A DNA stretch of 64,000 bases from Chlamydoabsidia padenii (lineage: Eukaryota > Mucoromycota > Mucoromycetes > Mucorales > Cunninghamellaceae): positions 372,001 through 436,000 of the forward strand of contig JAIWND010000015.1 in NCBI GenBank assembly GCA_025330725.1. Reading direction: 5' to 3'. Numbering within the stretch: the stretch's first letter is position 1; the number at the start of each line of letters is the position of its first letter. Made by a program: the position numbers and the translations under genes. Of this stretch, positions 36,095-47,483 are shown piece by piece. The notes under the pieces were generated by a model. It was not told the origin of the DNA. It worked only from the letters and a program-made list of their open reading frames with translations, and made no database searches.

Positions 36095-36110
36095 TCGGGA
36101 TTTGAAAATT
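36095..36110 (-). promoter_or_regulatory. AAATCCCG motif copy, orphan
   Basis: Minus strand AATTTTCAAATCCCGA, perfect consensus, about 600 nt from the E2F 3' end; no gene start nearby. Confidence 0.4.
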
Positions 36111-36693
36111 CTCGCCGAGTACACACCCATTTCCAGAATTCTCAGGGGCAAATGATACATACGATAGCTGTGTCATAATTGATAAAGGAGTTCCAAAGTA
36201 TCACAAAAAAACGTGAGTATGGTAGGGAGTTGATGTGTAGAAAAGTTTATTTCTTTTTCCCACCACTCCTATATATCAGACTTACCTTATACTTGGTTCT
36301 TGGTTCCATTTTCATATTCAGCCTTTACAAAGATGGCTAGACAATTTAATTCATGGACTATAAAGATGAGAAATAGAATGTTATTGCCAAAGGATGGTAT
36401 TCATTGTGAAAGTAGTGGCCCCAACTGATTCAAAGTTTGGGGCGATCGATTTTAAAGCGGCGGCGACTGAATTTACTCCGACAAATTCATGCAAGAAAGC
36501 AACGTGTGGGAATGCATATTATACTCTTTCTTTATTTACAATATAAGAGTCCAAATAGAAAAAGGAGGAAAAAAAACAATGAGGAGAAGAAAGAAAACTG
36601 ATAAAGATATAATGTTCTCTCCAGGAGGCTATGTATAACATGAGAGGGAACCTAGATATTTACATCGACAAAAAAAAAAAAAAAAAAAAAGGA

Positions 36694-37597
36694 TCAATTG
36701 GATTGTCCAGGTGATAGTGGAATTGCTTGAATCGACTTCTGTTTTGAACTGGTAGATGAATTAGAGTAGCACTTTTTCTATGTTAAAAAAAAAAGACATG
36801 TTAAAAAGGAGGAGGGGAAAAAATGCGCTCTTATATTATAAAGATCGACTTACCTTGTATGAAATCGAATATGGAGCATATCGTTTTGATGATGACCTTG
36901 AATGTTGTTGACCATTATAGTAATTGTAATAAAAAGTATCATTATTCTCAGAAGCAGGCGACCAAGGGCATTGTGTAGAAAAAGCGCGGGTGGATACTAT
37001 TTTCTTCTTGTAATCTTGATTCATCAGCATATCATCCACAGTCATATAACAGTGTTGGTTCTTTAATGCATGACCAATGTGATCTTCCGTTTGGCGTTTG
37101 ATGTGCATCAGATGATCATGCTCCTTTTCAAGTGCTAAATTATGCTTACGAAGAACCAATAATCGATTTTCCAACTCCGCACGTCTCCCCTCCCTCGATG
37201 ATTTTCTAAAAGTGGGGTCCTTGCCTCTATAAAGTACAAGTGGTATGTTAATTTTTATTGTTCTTACTTTTTTATATGTATTGTATAGTATTTACATCCA
37301 TCGAACATGATTCTTCGAGTTTTTTTCAATCAATCGAATGCCTTCTAATACGTTGGTAATGTCGTAAATTCTGCGTTTTTGTACTTTTAGTTGAGCCGCG
37401 GCGGTGTTTAAATCAAGATCACCATGTCTGCTTGATCTTAATAAAGCGATAAACTTTTTAGTTAAAAGTCCTAGGGAAGAATCATATCTACTCGATTGCA
37501 TATTGTTGGAACTCTCATCAGTTTTGTTGGAGGCAATGGTAGCTTTGCAATCAAGAGATGGTGATAACAAGTAGTTGGAAGACGATGAGGATTTCAT
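36694..37597 (-). CDS. E2F-family transcription factor
   Basis: Winged-helix cell-cycle regulator. Exons (minus) 37597-37296, 37226-36854 and 36777-36694 give 252 residues. DNA-binding domain about 37-101: [40 protein letters not shown] and [20 protein letters not shown], almost the animal E2F pattern including the RRIYDIT recognition helix. It is followed by a coiled coil ([20 protein letters not shown]) and a marked-box-like [21 protein letters not shown]-terminal retinoblastoma-binding motif is not evident; the tail is Ser/Lys-rich. I chose the ATG at 37597; a frame ATG at 37672 would add 25 pyrimidine-encoded residues. Two acceptors 21 nt apart (37227 and 37206) would include or skip seven residues. 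Confidence 0.9.
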
Positions 37598-39782
37598 TGT
37601 TCGGAATTTGAAATATCTGGGGTAAACGAGAGAAGAAGAGAAAGAGAAAAAAAGAAGGGGGAAAAAGAGCATGTTTGAAAGACAAGAAAGCTTTTATAGT
37701 GTTCATCAAGCCAAGATGCATTGTTGCCGTTTGATGTATATAATTATCTGCACAGACCGGCCAGTATCCTCTTTTGGTTTGAAAATGACTCTCCTCTTTA
37801 TTTTTTCTCAATTACCCCTGAACATTTTTGAGCAACACAGGAAGATAGTGTAGGAGAGTTGGCGGTTAAACGAAACAAAATAGAGTATACTATTGAACCC
37901 CCTACAATTGTTGTTTTCTACGTCTTCTCCCTAGATGTATCCTTCATTATAATGGGATCATGCTTCGGTTACATGTAGAGACAGTGGGTGATGACAATTA
38001 AGAGTAAAAGGACTAGATGATAGCATTTGTTTTATTTAAATTTTATATAAGCAATCGATAACTATGGTTCAAGATATAATTTGTTACACTATTTTACTAT
38101 ATTATACGCTAATAAATTATCCATATGCCATGATCGACTCCCAGAGTCACGCTATTTTTACCATCGGCCAAGTTGTCCCACCCCCCCTTCCCACCAGATC
38201 CATCATCTTGTTGGTTTATCGTTCCTCATGTTTTGTAAATAGCCGGTCAGGTTCTAGAATATACAAATAACAGGTATCCAAAAAATAACAAATAATAATG
38301 TGTTTGATCTTCTTGTTTTTGATTATGTTGTATTAGAGATGGCTGCAGTATGCATGCATACATATATACATACATACAAAAAAATTACTGTGGCGGTAAA
38401 TATCCTTGTCGTTAAAAAGTGTGCCTTGACCCTGTTGGTGCTTTTAATTATAGTTTCCATCTACAAAGAGTTTGAGTTACAAGGTTAAATGATACCCATC
38501 CTTTTTTTTTTTTTTTTCATTGGCTTATGTGTCATCATCACCACATATGGTTTACCAGCAGTAACTATACATGATTCCATAAGAGTCCATCTAAAAGTAT
38601 AATTCGAGCACATATTAGTTACCCCTTGACAAAGTTAGTGAAATAGTATATGCTGGTGATGGTTTTTCTTGACTAGAGACATTGAATGCTGTACTGTTAA
38701 CCTGTGCATACCTTTGTCAAGTCTTGATACATGCAATCGCTATTACCCATGTGAAAAATAGGAAGAAGAGTGTATTATCAGTTCATACTTTGTAGCCCAC
38801 CAAAACAAGTCTACTTGTATACGTTGAGTTTTTGAGTGATTACCTACAATACAGTAAAAGAAGACCCACATTTTCGTAGCTTCTTTTGAGGAAATTGGTG
38901 ATAATGGTGTTGATCAAAGTGCAAAGGTAAAGGTCAAGCTGCAGAAAGCAACTGCAACATTTTGTGAAGTCATGAATATTGTCGTTCAGAGAATAATGGT
39001 GAGAGGTGGCGGTTAAAAGTTCAATAAAGTAAATTAAAAGGAAAGAGAAAAAGGTGTCAAAAATTTAAAGTGCGAGCCATTTTGCACCAAAGAATCGGGA
39101 TTTCAAAATGTAAGATTTGTATTGGCTATCTAAAGCGGAATTTATTTTCCCTTTCTTTCCCTTTCTTTTCCCTTTTCTTTCTACAAACTATCACAATTAC
39201 TTTGTCCTTTGTGTAATTATATAAAAGAAATGGTATGCTTTCTTTATAGATTGACTAGGTCTTACGTAATCTTTATTTATAGGCACGACTTTTACTCTTT
39301 GGACGCTAGCAAAAACGAAGGTAAGAAGGCAGACCATTTTTTACCGCCCAGCTAACATTTTGTATGTAGGTGTATCTATTGGGTCTGTATAATCTTACTA
39401 TTAGGACATGGGAAAGGGGCTCATCTCTTTAACATACGAAACCTCTTGATTGGCACAATGATATCATGGGACAAACACTTGGTGAAACGCAAAGAAGAAA
39501 GTCCGAATGTCCTAAGGTCGATTGTAATCCCTCAAGGCTTGACAAGGAATGAATGACTGGAAAAGGTAATAAGAAGAATAGAGCAAACATTATTTCATTA
39601 ACATGTTTATCTTGTATAGGGATCCGTAGCCACTACATGTAACGATTAGATAGGTTTATGTAATCATACATTAGAATAGTAGTACCCTTATATCCCCACA
39701 ACCATCTTCCTCCGTTTAAACAAATCTAATAAAGTCTGTTACATTACATATGTACATTTTTTATTTATACAAAAAAGCTATA
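37598..39782. other. Gene-poor stretch between E2F and TM2 genes
   Basis: E2F promoter side carries TTCAAATTCCGA (minus, 37601-37612) next to the ATG. A motif copy at 39095-39109 (-) is followed by a CT-rich tract (39150-39185). Short coding-like stretches occur at about 38876-39015 and 39418-39554 but cannot be joined or identified. Confidence 0.45.
39095..39109 (-). promoter_or_regulatory. AAATCCCG motif copy
   Basis: Minus strand ATTTTGAAATCCCGA. The plus-side sequence continues with a CT-rich tract like those before true start codons, but no gene can be resolved. Confidence 0.4.
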
Positions 39783-40305
39783 CTAGTGAAGGATACAACC
39801 ATTATGATCAGGCAACACATTCAACACAATCAAGATCATATCGACAACCCATAGAATACCTCCTAAACCAGCAGTCAACAACTTGACGATACCCCAGCCA
39901 ATGTACCCAAGATAGAAGCGATCAATACCCTTGTTAATAAAGAATAAAGCTAGTTAGTTTACGACGAATGGAAGGTACATTATGGATGTAACTTACGAAT
40001 GGACCAACAAAGATGGCCAAGATAGTGGCGACAAACCAGCTTCGATCGGATACACATTGGGCAAGAGCAAGAGGATCATCAGCAGGAGGAGGAACTGAAT
40101 GATGGGTGTTTTTCAAGGCGTAGTGGAAGCTCAAGGTAAGGACGGCGGTAACAGACAAGACAATGATCCAACTGATCAAGACACGATGACCATGGAGGTG
40201 CAACTTGTGTTTAACCTTTTGCCAGCAAGTTTGAGGCTCAACTTGAGTATGCAAAAGAGGAGCTTCTTCATCAGCAGGGTTAACAGTACCGTATTCAGTA
40301 GACAT
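39783..40305 (-). CDS. TM2-domain membrane protein
   Basis: Small membrane protein; TM2 proteins have two helices joined by a tight turn with a conserved DRF motif, function unclear in fungi. Exons (minus) 40305-39997 and 39929-39783 give 151 residues. Cytosolic-type N-terminus (1-45) with acidic DEEAPLL, a first helix about 46-66 (VLISWIIVLSVTAVLTLSFH), a polar loop, then the TM2 domain about 90-142: FVATILAIFVGPF, GIDRFYLGYIGWGIVKLL and GGILWVVDMILIVLNVL. The intron falls exactly before GIDRF. Human TM2D proteins have a signal peptide instead of this first helix, so this is a separate subgroup. Divergent from the MIT-like gene at 40875. Confidence 0.85.
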
Positions 40306-40874
40306 GGTTTGTATTGATAAAGAGGTATAAAGGGAAAAAAAAAAAAAAGAAAAGGAAGAAATCGAGCGAGAAAAAAAAAAAGTAATCTTTTAAACTTTTT
40401 TTTTTTCTGTACAAGGTGACACATGGTTTTTATCGAGCATACAAATATATGCTCACCTTTTTTTTTTCTTTCCTTTTGGTGTGGTACTGGTTCTTGATCG
40501 GTGGGGTGACAAAGTTGAGAATTGACAAAACAAACTAGATTTCCGACGGGAAAAGAAGAGGTTTGAAACGGTGATTCAAAAAGAAGACGGTGATCGGAAA
40601 GTTGACGAAGATGCGGGTGACTTGTTCAATGTGATACAAGGATATGCTATAACGTATCATCTTGAGCTGATGATCCTGTAAGGCACTCAGCACAGTTGTC
40701 CTGAAACAAGCATCAACTGTCATGTGAATTTCAAATCCCGATTCCTGTCATTAAAATAAAAAAATAGAAAAGAAAACGGATATCCCTTTCTTTCTTCTTC
40801 TTCTTTCATATACCCCGCCTTCACTATACCCTTCACCTTTTTTTTTTTTTTAATTATTTTAACTCTATCTTTAT
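40306..40874. other. Divergent promoter TM2/MIT-like
   Basis: 569 nt between start codons with A/T runs near 40336-40410 and a perfect motif copy at 40727-40743. Confidence 0.55.
40727..40743 (+). promoter_or_regulatory. AAATCCCG promoter motif copy
   Basis: AATTTCAAATCCCGATT, 132 nt upstream of the ATG at 40875; the same 17-mer recurs at 44502-44518. Confidence 0.55.
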
Positions 40875-41905
40875 ATGACAAGTATTGTCTCAAGTGTAAT
40901 GTCTCATGCTGACAAGATCCCTATTGTTGGTCCCATGGCATCTGGGTGGTTGCCTTCTCTTACAATGAACACCAACAACAAGAAAACACAATCCTTCATT
41001 ACTCCATACCCTCCTCCTTCTTATTGTGACGCTACAGGACTACATTCACCTTCCAAATTGTCAAAGTTGTCTGACTATGTATGGCGTCAAGGCATTCAAC
41101 TCCTTCCTGACATGTCTTTATCAAATGCAATGACTATCGACAAGAAACAAATGGAACAAGTAACGGCTCTTATACATCTTGCTAATGAAATGGGACAATC
41201 TGGGAATCATCAAATGGCCAATGATCTTTATATTATGAGTATTGATCGTATGCTCTTTGCTCTACCTTGTAAGTACCTCTCTACTTTTTAAACAAGCTGA
41301 TTTTATGACTGATTCGATTCCTTTTTTTTTTTTTTTTTTTTTAATATGTAGTGGAATCTGATCCCACTCTCAAATTTGCGATGGAATATCGACTATCGGA
41401 ATTCAAGAAAAGACGACATTTGAATCTGGATCAACCTTTTGAAGAAATGATGATGTCCATTGCTAATTGTCAAGAACTTATGGATGATGGTGGTCATTAC
41501 TCGACAAAACCTTCTTCTCTCTCATCCAGACTTACATTGGCAAATATGCTATCTTCAGTTGCTTGTTTAGGTGTGGATGTTTACAAAAGAAGCCCGATCC
41601 CTGGTAAGTATGCAAAAGAAATAGTGTGTCAGCTTACATCATATGTATCTATAATTACTCACTTTTTTTTTTTCCCCAAAGATGTCATGTCCTACTCTGT
41701 GTCATGCTTCTTGGCTGGATTAACGGCAGTAGATAGTTCTTGTCAATTGCGTCAAAGATCATGGAATCTTGCTGTACAAGGTGTTGCTAAAGCTATGGAA
41801 CTGGATCGTCAATATGAACTCCATAGATTACTTGCTGACAAGCTACTGCTCACATGTAATGCTCTTTTACAAGCTGCTTTGGCTCAATCTGAACATACAA
41901 AGTGA
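40875..41905 (+). CDS. Conserved hypothetical protein with MIT-like helical region
   Basis: Exons 40875-41268, 41352-41603 and 41682-41905 give 289 residues; all phases agree. I do not recognise a named family. Residues about 92-130 (EQVTALIHLANEMGQSGNHQ then MANDLYIMSIDRM) look like the first helices of an MIT domain, found in ESCRT-linked and microtubule-linked proteins. The C-terminal part is helical, with a cysteine-bearing hydrophobic stretch (YSVSCFLAGLTAVDSS) and long amph helices (RSWNLAVQGVAKAMELDRQY). No signal peptide or clear transmembrane segment. A role in membrane traffic would be inference only. Confidence 0.7.
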
Positions 41906-42495
41906 AACATGTGATATACTCGGTGGTTTGGTATCTTCTATCCCCTTTTGGAAACTGCTTATTTGTTTCATGTTATTTCCTTTTACTAATTTGTTATATC
42001 ATCTTTATTCACCTTCATCCTCTTGGCCATATATATGTATATATGCTGAAAATGTTACCACTTCTTTTAAATACTTTCAATAAAAAATATGTCTGTCTTT
42101 ACCAAACTTGTCCCATTGTCTTTATGTCTTACTCTAGTCCATTTATACTTTGGGGTTATTCCCCAGGATTCCATTGTTTACAACATGTTTAAATAGGGTG
42201 ATAAGCCGAAATCTGCATTATGCACAATGATATATGTGGAAATCAGGTACCTCGAACTGTTTTGCAGGTGGGATCCTTTTTTTTTTTTTCCTCCATGTGT
42301 ATGTATATATAATATGATAAAAGACAAGTATAGATTACATTACACTACACGGAAAGAATAGTTGTATAGCTCATTCTCTCCCATGCTTTAGATGGTGCTG
42401 TAGGGTTACTCACGGATGGTGGTCCTAATATTTTTAAATGCCGCCTTAGAAAATTTCAAATCGAGCCAGTTCTTGATATTTTTGCTCTTTTCCCA

Positions 42496-42540
<45 letters not shown>

Positions 42541-42558
42541 CCAACTCAAATTGATGAC
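41906..42558. other. Intergenic upstream of BSD gene
   Basis: 3' flank of the MIT-like gene (AATAAA near 42080), then the BSD promoter with degenerate motif copies TTTTTAAATGCCG (42431-42443) and TTTCAAATCGAG (42454-42465), and a 42-nt T run at 42499-42540. Confidence 0.5.
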
Positions 42559-44150
42559 ATGGACGACTTTTATGCATATACGAACAACTCTGATAACAAC
42601 AACAACCAGCATCCCCAAGATGATCCTCTTGTCACTGCCTTTACAAACTTTGGATGGGGTCGACGCTTCAACAGTTTAATTGACACTGTTAAAAAACAGG
42701 TAAGTAAATAGTTTTTACCCTTCTTTTGAAACTAATTCTATTCCTTGTTATTGGTAAGAGTGATGTTATTGTAGAAGTCACCAAAAAGGATCTACAGGAA
42801 TTCGCTACTACTCTGCGTGAAGATACCACTGGTCTTGTTGAACAGCTTTCTCACTCGGGCACTTCCTCCAACACAAATTCAACCACACTTGGTGAAGAAC
42901 CAAGGGCAACAACAACGAATAACGCTGACATTGACAGCAACAGCACTAATAACATGTATACATCACTTCGAGAAGGATTGGGGAAAATCAACACAGTGAA
43001 CTTGGCAACATTACGGGAAGGATTGACTGATACTCTGACAAAGCAAGGCTTCTTACCTAGTCATATGACATCCATCAAACTTCCCGACAACATCAACTTG
43101 GGTGAACTACGACAAGAATTGGATCAAGGTACACGATTTGCTGAACTTTACCTTCAAAAGTTTGGTACAGAAGTCATTCAGGTGCTCAACAATACCATCA
43201 GTGTGCTAGAACCGGAGGGACAAGACTCGACTGAATTGTATAGTGATGGACCAAAGATATTGTAAGTTATCAATGCAAAATATATCTATGATCTTAATGT
43301 GTGTCTTTGGATTTGGTTATTGTTGTAGTGCTACTCGTACGGAAGCTTTGATATCGAATCTTCAAACGGATCGTGACGCTCTACTGATGGACCCTGCTTT
43401 ACATGGCAAGGAGCAACATATCAAGGACTTTGAATCATTTGGGGCTGGATTTGACATACAAGATCATACCTTGGAAATCACACATCTACTAAATGACTCG
43501 GCTGAGTTGCGCCAAACAATGAATGATCTTGGTAATGTATAAAATGACAGTTGCAATCGCTGATTTCTATATAGTGTGCCAACCTCTTCTTTTTATATAA
43601 ATATATATATATATATATAGTGCCTTTGCAAATTGACTATACAACATTCTGGAAACGCTACTTTTATCATGTATGGAGGATCAATCAAGAAGAAAAACAA
43701 CGCCGGGCTCTTGTCCAAGGTAAGTGGAAGGTGGTATTAAAAAAAAAAGAGGGTGGGGGCACCCAATTTGACTCTTTCTATTTATATGATTTAGGTGCTA
43801 AATTGGATCAAGACGATGACTTTAAATGGGACTCAGATGATGAAGATGGAACCGATCATCAAACCACCGAAAGAAATACTAGTGCTTCATCACCAATAGA
43901 AAAAAACAGGCTGCAAATACCATCATCACAGTCAGCTATTGATCCAGAATATCCCATCCACAATGAACCTGATACCCATAGCACACCTGGGCAACAATCA
44001 TCGGTCATTGCAGATAGCCATTCATTATCTTCAACACCACAAACTGCTGACGGAAACAACTCTGTAAAGGCGAAGGATGAAAAACAGCAAACTAGTGGCT
44101 ATAACTTGGACAATGATAACGATAGTGATAGTGATAGCGACTGGGAATAG
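42559..44150 (+). CDS. BSD-domain protein
   Basis: Exons 42559-42699, 42759-43261, 43329-43531, 43621-43719 and 43795-44150 give 433 residues. An ATG at 42553 is out of frame. N-terminal part: Asn-rich start, FTNFGWGRRFNSLIDTVKK, and a helical region (DVIVEVTKKDLQEFATTL) typical of BSD proteins of the synapse-associated type. The BSD domain (about 215-310) holds RTEALISNLQTDRDALLMDP, DFESFGAGFDIQDHTLEITH and the diagnostic aromatic pair in QIDYTTFWKRYFYHVW. The C-terminal 120 residues are acidic and Ser-rich, ending in a DSDSDSDWE tail, a pattern shared by BSD/Dos2-like fungal proteins. Cellular role not deducible; membrane traffic and chromatin roles are both reported for the family. Confidence 0.82.
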
Positions 44151-44689
44151 AATAGAATAATTGATGATTATTGCATTGATATTCCTTTGTAGATAGTCTT
44201 TTTATGCGGTACCCTTTATCTTATCAGAAATAATAAAAACGCATATATATATATATATATATATATACGGTATCATATGTTGATAACTGTATTCTAATCA
44301 CTTATTACACCTGGGGTTGTCTTATTAACATGATGTGATTTTAAATAAAACAACTGGAATGTTCCATTCAATCGACTTGGGCATATGGAAAACATACAAG
44401 TTTTGGGTTAAGCGGGTGTAAAGATACGGCTTGTTGATAAATAATGGTATGATATAGATTTGGCCAAGAAAAGATGGTTTGCATTCAATGCAAATCAAAA
44501 TAATTTCAAATCCCGATTCATGCCGTCCATGAGCAGGCTTGAACTCCCACGTTAGGTTGTTCAATATTAACATGGTGGGGTGGTTCAAGTCCGCCCGGGG
44601 GCGTCTCATTTTTGTTATTTTGCGCCCTTAAAGCGGTATTTTAATATTTCTTGTTTTTCATGGCGAAGAGAAAAAGTTTCTTGCCCTCT

Positions 44690-44726
<37 letters not shown>

Positions 44727-44838
44727 CTTTTTCCTTTCTTTTTTAGTTTTGTATATCCACATTTGTTTATAATATCTTGACAATAAACTGGTGCATTCCT
44801 ACTTCCTTTTATCTAAACCTCTTGCCCTTCCATACACA
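44151..44838. other. Intergenic between BSD gene and unknown gene
   Basis: AT repeat at about 44244-44266, perfect motif copy at 44502-44518, and a T run of about 34 nt near 44693-44726 ahead of the next start. Confidence 0.55.
44502..44518 (+). promoter_or_regulatory. AAATCCCG promoter motif copy
   Basis: AATTTCAAATCCCGATT, 321 nt upstream of the ATG at 44839. Confidence 0.5.
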
Positions 44839-46825
44839 ATGGGTCAAGTCGTGCGCTCAATGAATCAAGACAGTGATATTCATGATAACACTTCAACTGA
44901 CGACTGCGACAAAGCTGACGCCGCGATGGAACTTGTGGACTCAGCTCACGGTACAAGTATAACTCCAGTTACCCGGCCTACCGTAAGTAATACTCAAAGA
45001 AAAGAAAGAAGAAGAAGAAGAAGAAAAAAGGAGAAAGTTGGGGACTCACACCATCTTTGCTCTCAGTAAAACGCATATTCTCTAACCCTTTTTACTCCTC
45101 TGTAGTTCATCCTTTCACAATATCAAGGGAATCAATCAACACGGACAGTATCTTCTGGATCCAATGGCGATACCTTGACAGCTCTACAAAAGATCCCAGG
45201 TAATGCTTTTCATCTCTCTTACTTTTATTTTAATGTGTATACTAATGTTTCACCTTATCTTTGTAGTAAACGGTGTTAGGCCCGGTATCTTATCAAAAAA
45301 ATCTTGGGGTGACCAAACTCCACGGTTTCTTCAACTTTATGGTCTGGAACAGGAACTTGATGTGTTGGATTCCTTTCCTGGTGTGGTCCATTCTCTTCGT
45401 GTGGGCAAACCACTTGTCAAGTTTTCACCACCAATGAAATCGACAGAAACAGCAGTAACAACAAATACCTCCTCCAACAATACCTCTCAACAACAGAAGG
45501 ATTCCGTATTTTCTATGGGCTCTGATAGTGATACTACATGGACTTATCACAATGCTATGGAGGAACTTGTTGTTTTGATGGGTCGACACAGTCTTAGCGA
45601 GGACAACAATAATGTATTGGCAACACACAATGAATCATCCACTGGTGGGCGACAACATGAACTGGGGAATACAATTAGTTACAAAGTACCTTCTCTACCT
45701 GTATTCTCATTTCGTGTTGGTGATAATAACGACAATAAAACCAGCAATACAATGACACCCTCTACTGATACAACTAATCACCAAAACAATATGTTTTCTT
45801 ATTTTGGGTGTCAATTCACCTTCACTCCTCCTCCTCCTCAACAACAACAACAACAACCTAAACCATATCAGGATACGAAGGATACACAAAAACTTTCAAT
45901 TACTCAACCTGCAGAAGTACACAACAATCCTGGCGATATCATTCAAGATGGTAATCCGAAATTAGCAAGCCTGGAAACAATCTATTACCGTAAAATCTTA
46001 CCATTACCAAAATTGCGTCGAAAACGAAATCAACAACAAACCAGCAATCCATTCACGTTTAAATTACCAGCTCTACAACAGATACCATCATCATCAGAAT
46101 TCACCTTTCAACCACCATACCCATCTGCGGTACGAACATATCCTCAATGGTCAAAAACCACCGGTAATCTATTCTCTCCACTCTCTGAACAGAAAGACGA
46201 AGATGATATTTACGACCATACCAAAAAAGCAAAACGAATGGGGGAAAATGACATTAAACGTGGAAGATTAGGTAATCCCAAAGGTAAACAGAAATCGACA
46301 ACATTTGTATTGCCATCACCCGATCCACCACCTAGCTCCTCCAATATACCTACTCCAACTCAACAACCTTGTACAGACAATATCCAACAATCATCATCAA
46401 ATGTAACCAGCATACCAGCATCACCATCATCATTGGCACATAAGAAATCGATAAATTCTTTGAAATCAAAATCAATGCGACATCACAAGAAGAAGAAAAA
46501 CAAAAAGGTACCAGCACCTTCCTCCTCCTCTTCTTCTTCTTCTTCTTCTATCGCCAATCCAGACAACAAGCATAAAAGGCAAGGGAACGTCAATACTCAT
46601 CACTTGAACTCGAACAAATGCAACAACAATGTACAAATCGGGGACCCACATATTTCTGATCCTGATCATTTGGATCTTGTGACCTATAATTCGGATAACT
46701 GGGTTTGTCTCTTTTGTCAATACGAAATCTTCAAGAATGGCTGGTTGGCAGCGAGACGAAGACATATGGCCGAGGAACGTAAAAAACAGCATGCCCAGAA
46801 ACAATCACTCGACAAAAAGGAATGA
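44839..46825 (+). CDS. Unknown Ser/Gln-rich protein with C-terminal Cys pair
   Basis: Exons 44839-44982, 45106-45199 and 45267-46825 give 598 residues. Not recognised. A structured N-terminal block (about 75-150: GVRPGILSKKSWGDQTPRFL, LYGLEQELDVLDSFPGVVHS) is followed by 400 residues of low complexity: Thr/Asn, Pro/Gln runs, Lys-rich basic patches and a Ser run, suggesting disorder and perhaps nuclear location. The C-terminus (about 555-598) reads DNWVCLFCQYEIFKNGWLAA then a basic helix; its CxxC with no visible partner pair is unusual for a zinc site. An in-frame ATG at 44791 exists, but the 44839 start has better context (ACAATGGG). Confidence 0.7.
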
Positions 46826-47470
46826 CAACAATCTGGTTAACAATCTTTGGATCCAATCACATAATGTTATTTGATACTAGTTTAATAGTATAGTAGTATA
46901 GTATGTCATTCTCCATCATATATAACCCATTTTATATTACTGGTCATCAATAAAATAAAATAAAAAAACCCTCATCATGAAACTTTTTTTTTATGCCAAT
47001 ACAGCAACATGTATGTTATATTATGGTAGTCGTTGCATATATGTACCTGGTGTATTATTAACAAAAGTGGTCATGTGCTGGAGCCACTTAACGGTATCAA
47101 GCACCATGGTGGTCAGACAGTGTAACAGTTACATAATATTGATTCTGTTACTTGATTTATCAAAAACAAAGCACGGCCACACATGAAGTGACAAGTAGGA
47201 GGCACTTGCGTTTATCTTGTCAAATACGGTTTGGCGAACAAGATGCCTTACAACAAAACCAATACTGTAAAGGGATGAATGAACGAGGGGTATAAAAAGA
47301 TATTGAAAGGAAAGGATAAAAAAAATAAAAAAAAAATAAAAAAAAAGACAAGTTGGAAAAGGCATCTAATTACCGAAAATTCAAGTAAAACGTTTCATGT
47401 TTCAAAAGCTGCATAAAGGGGTACTGTATGTGTAATTCCGATGCATTTTTTTTAATATGCCGATGGAAAT

Positions 47471-47483
47471 ATTAAAATCCCGC
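47471..47483 (+). promoter_or_regulatory. AAATCCCG motif copy with CT-rich tract, orphan
   Basis: ATTAAAATCCCGC followed by a pyrimidine-rich tract to about 47570, the arrangement seen before real genes here. Confidence 0.4.

Larger units (their letters stand above)
34863..36693. other. Gene-poor stretch upstream of pseudogene to E2F 3' end
   Basis: Motif copies at 35095-35107 (+) and 36095-36110 (-), six TAGTC repeats at 35331-35360, a GTT repeat near 35452-35472, and a 20-nt A run near 36670. No coding frame supported. Confidence 0.5.

Noticed and set aside
38876..39554. Resemblance of fragments to a glutathione peroxidase
   Set aside because: A few matching residues (FYSLDA, WDKHLVKRK) but no catalytic Cys region, and too short for the domain.
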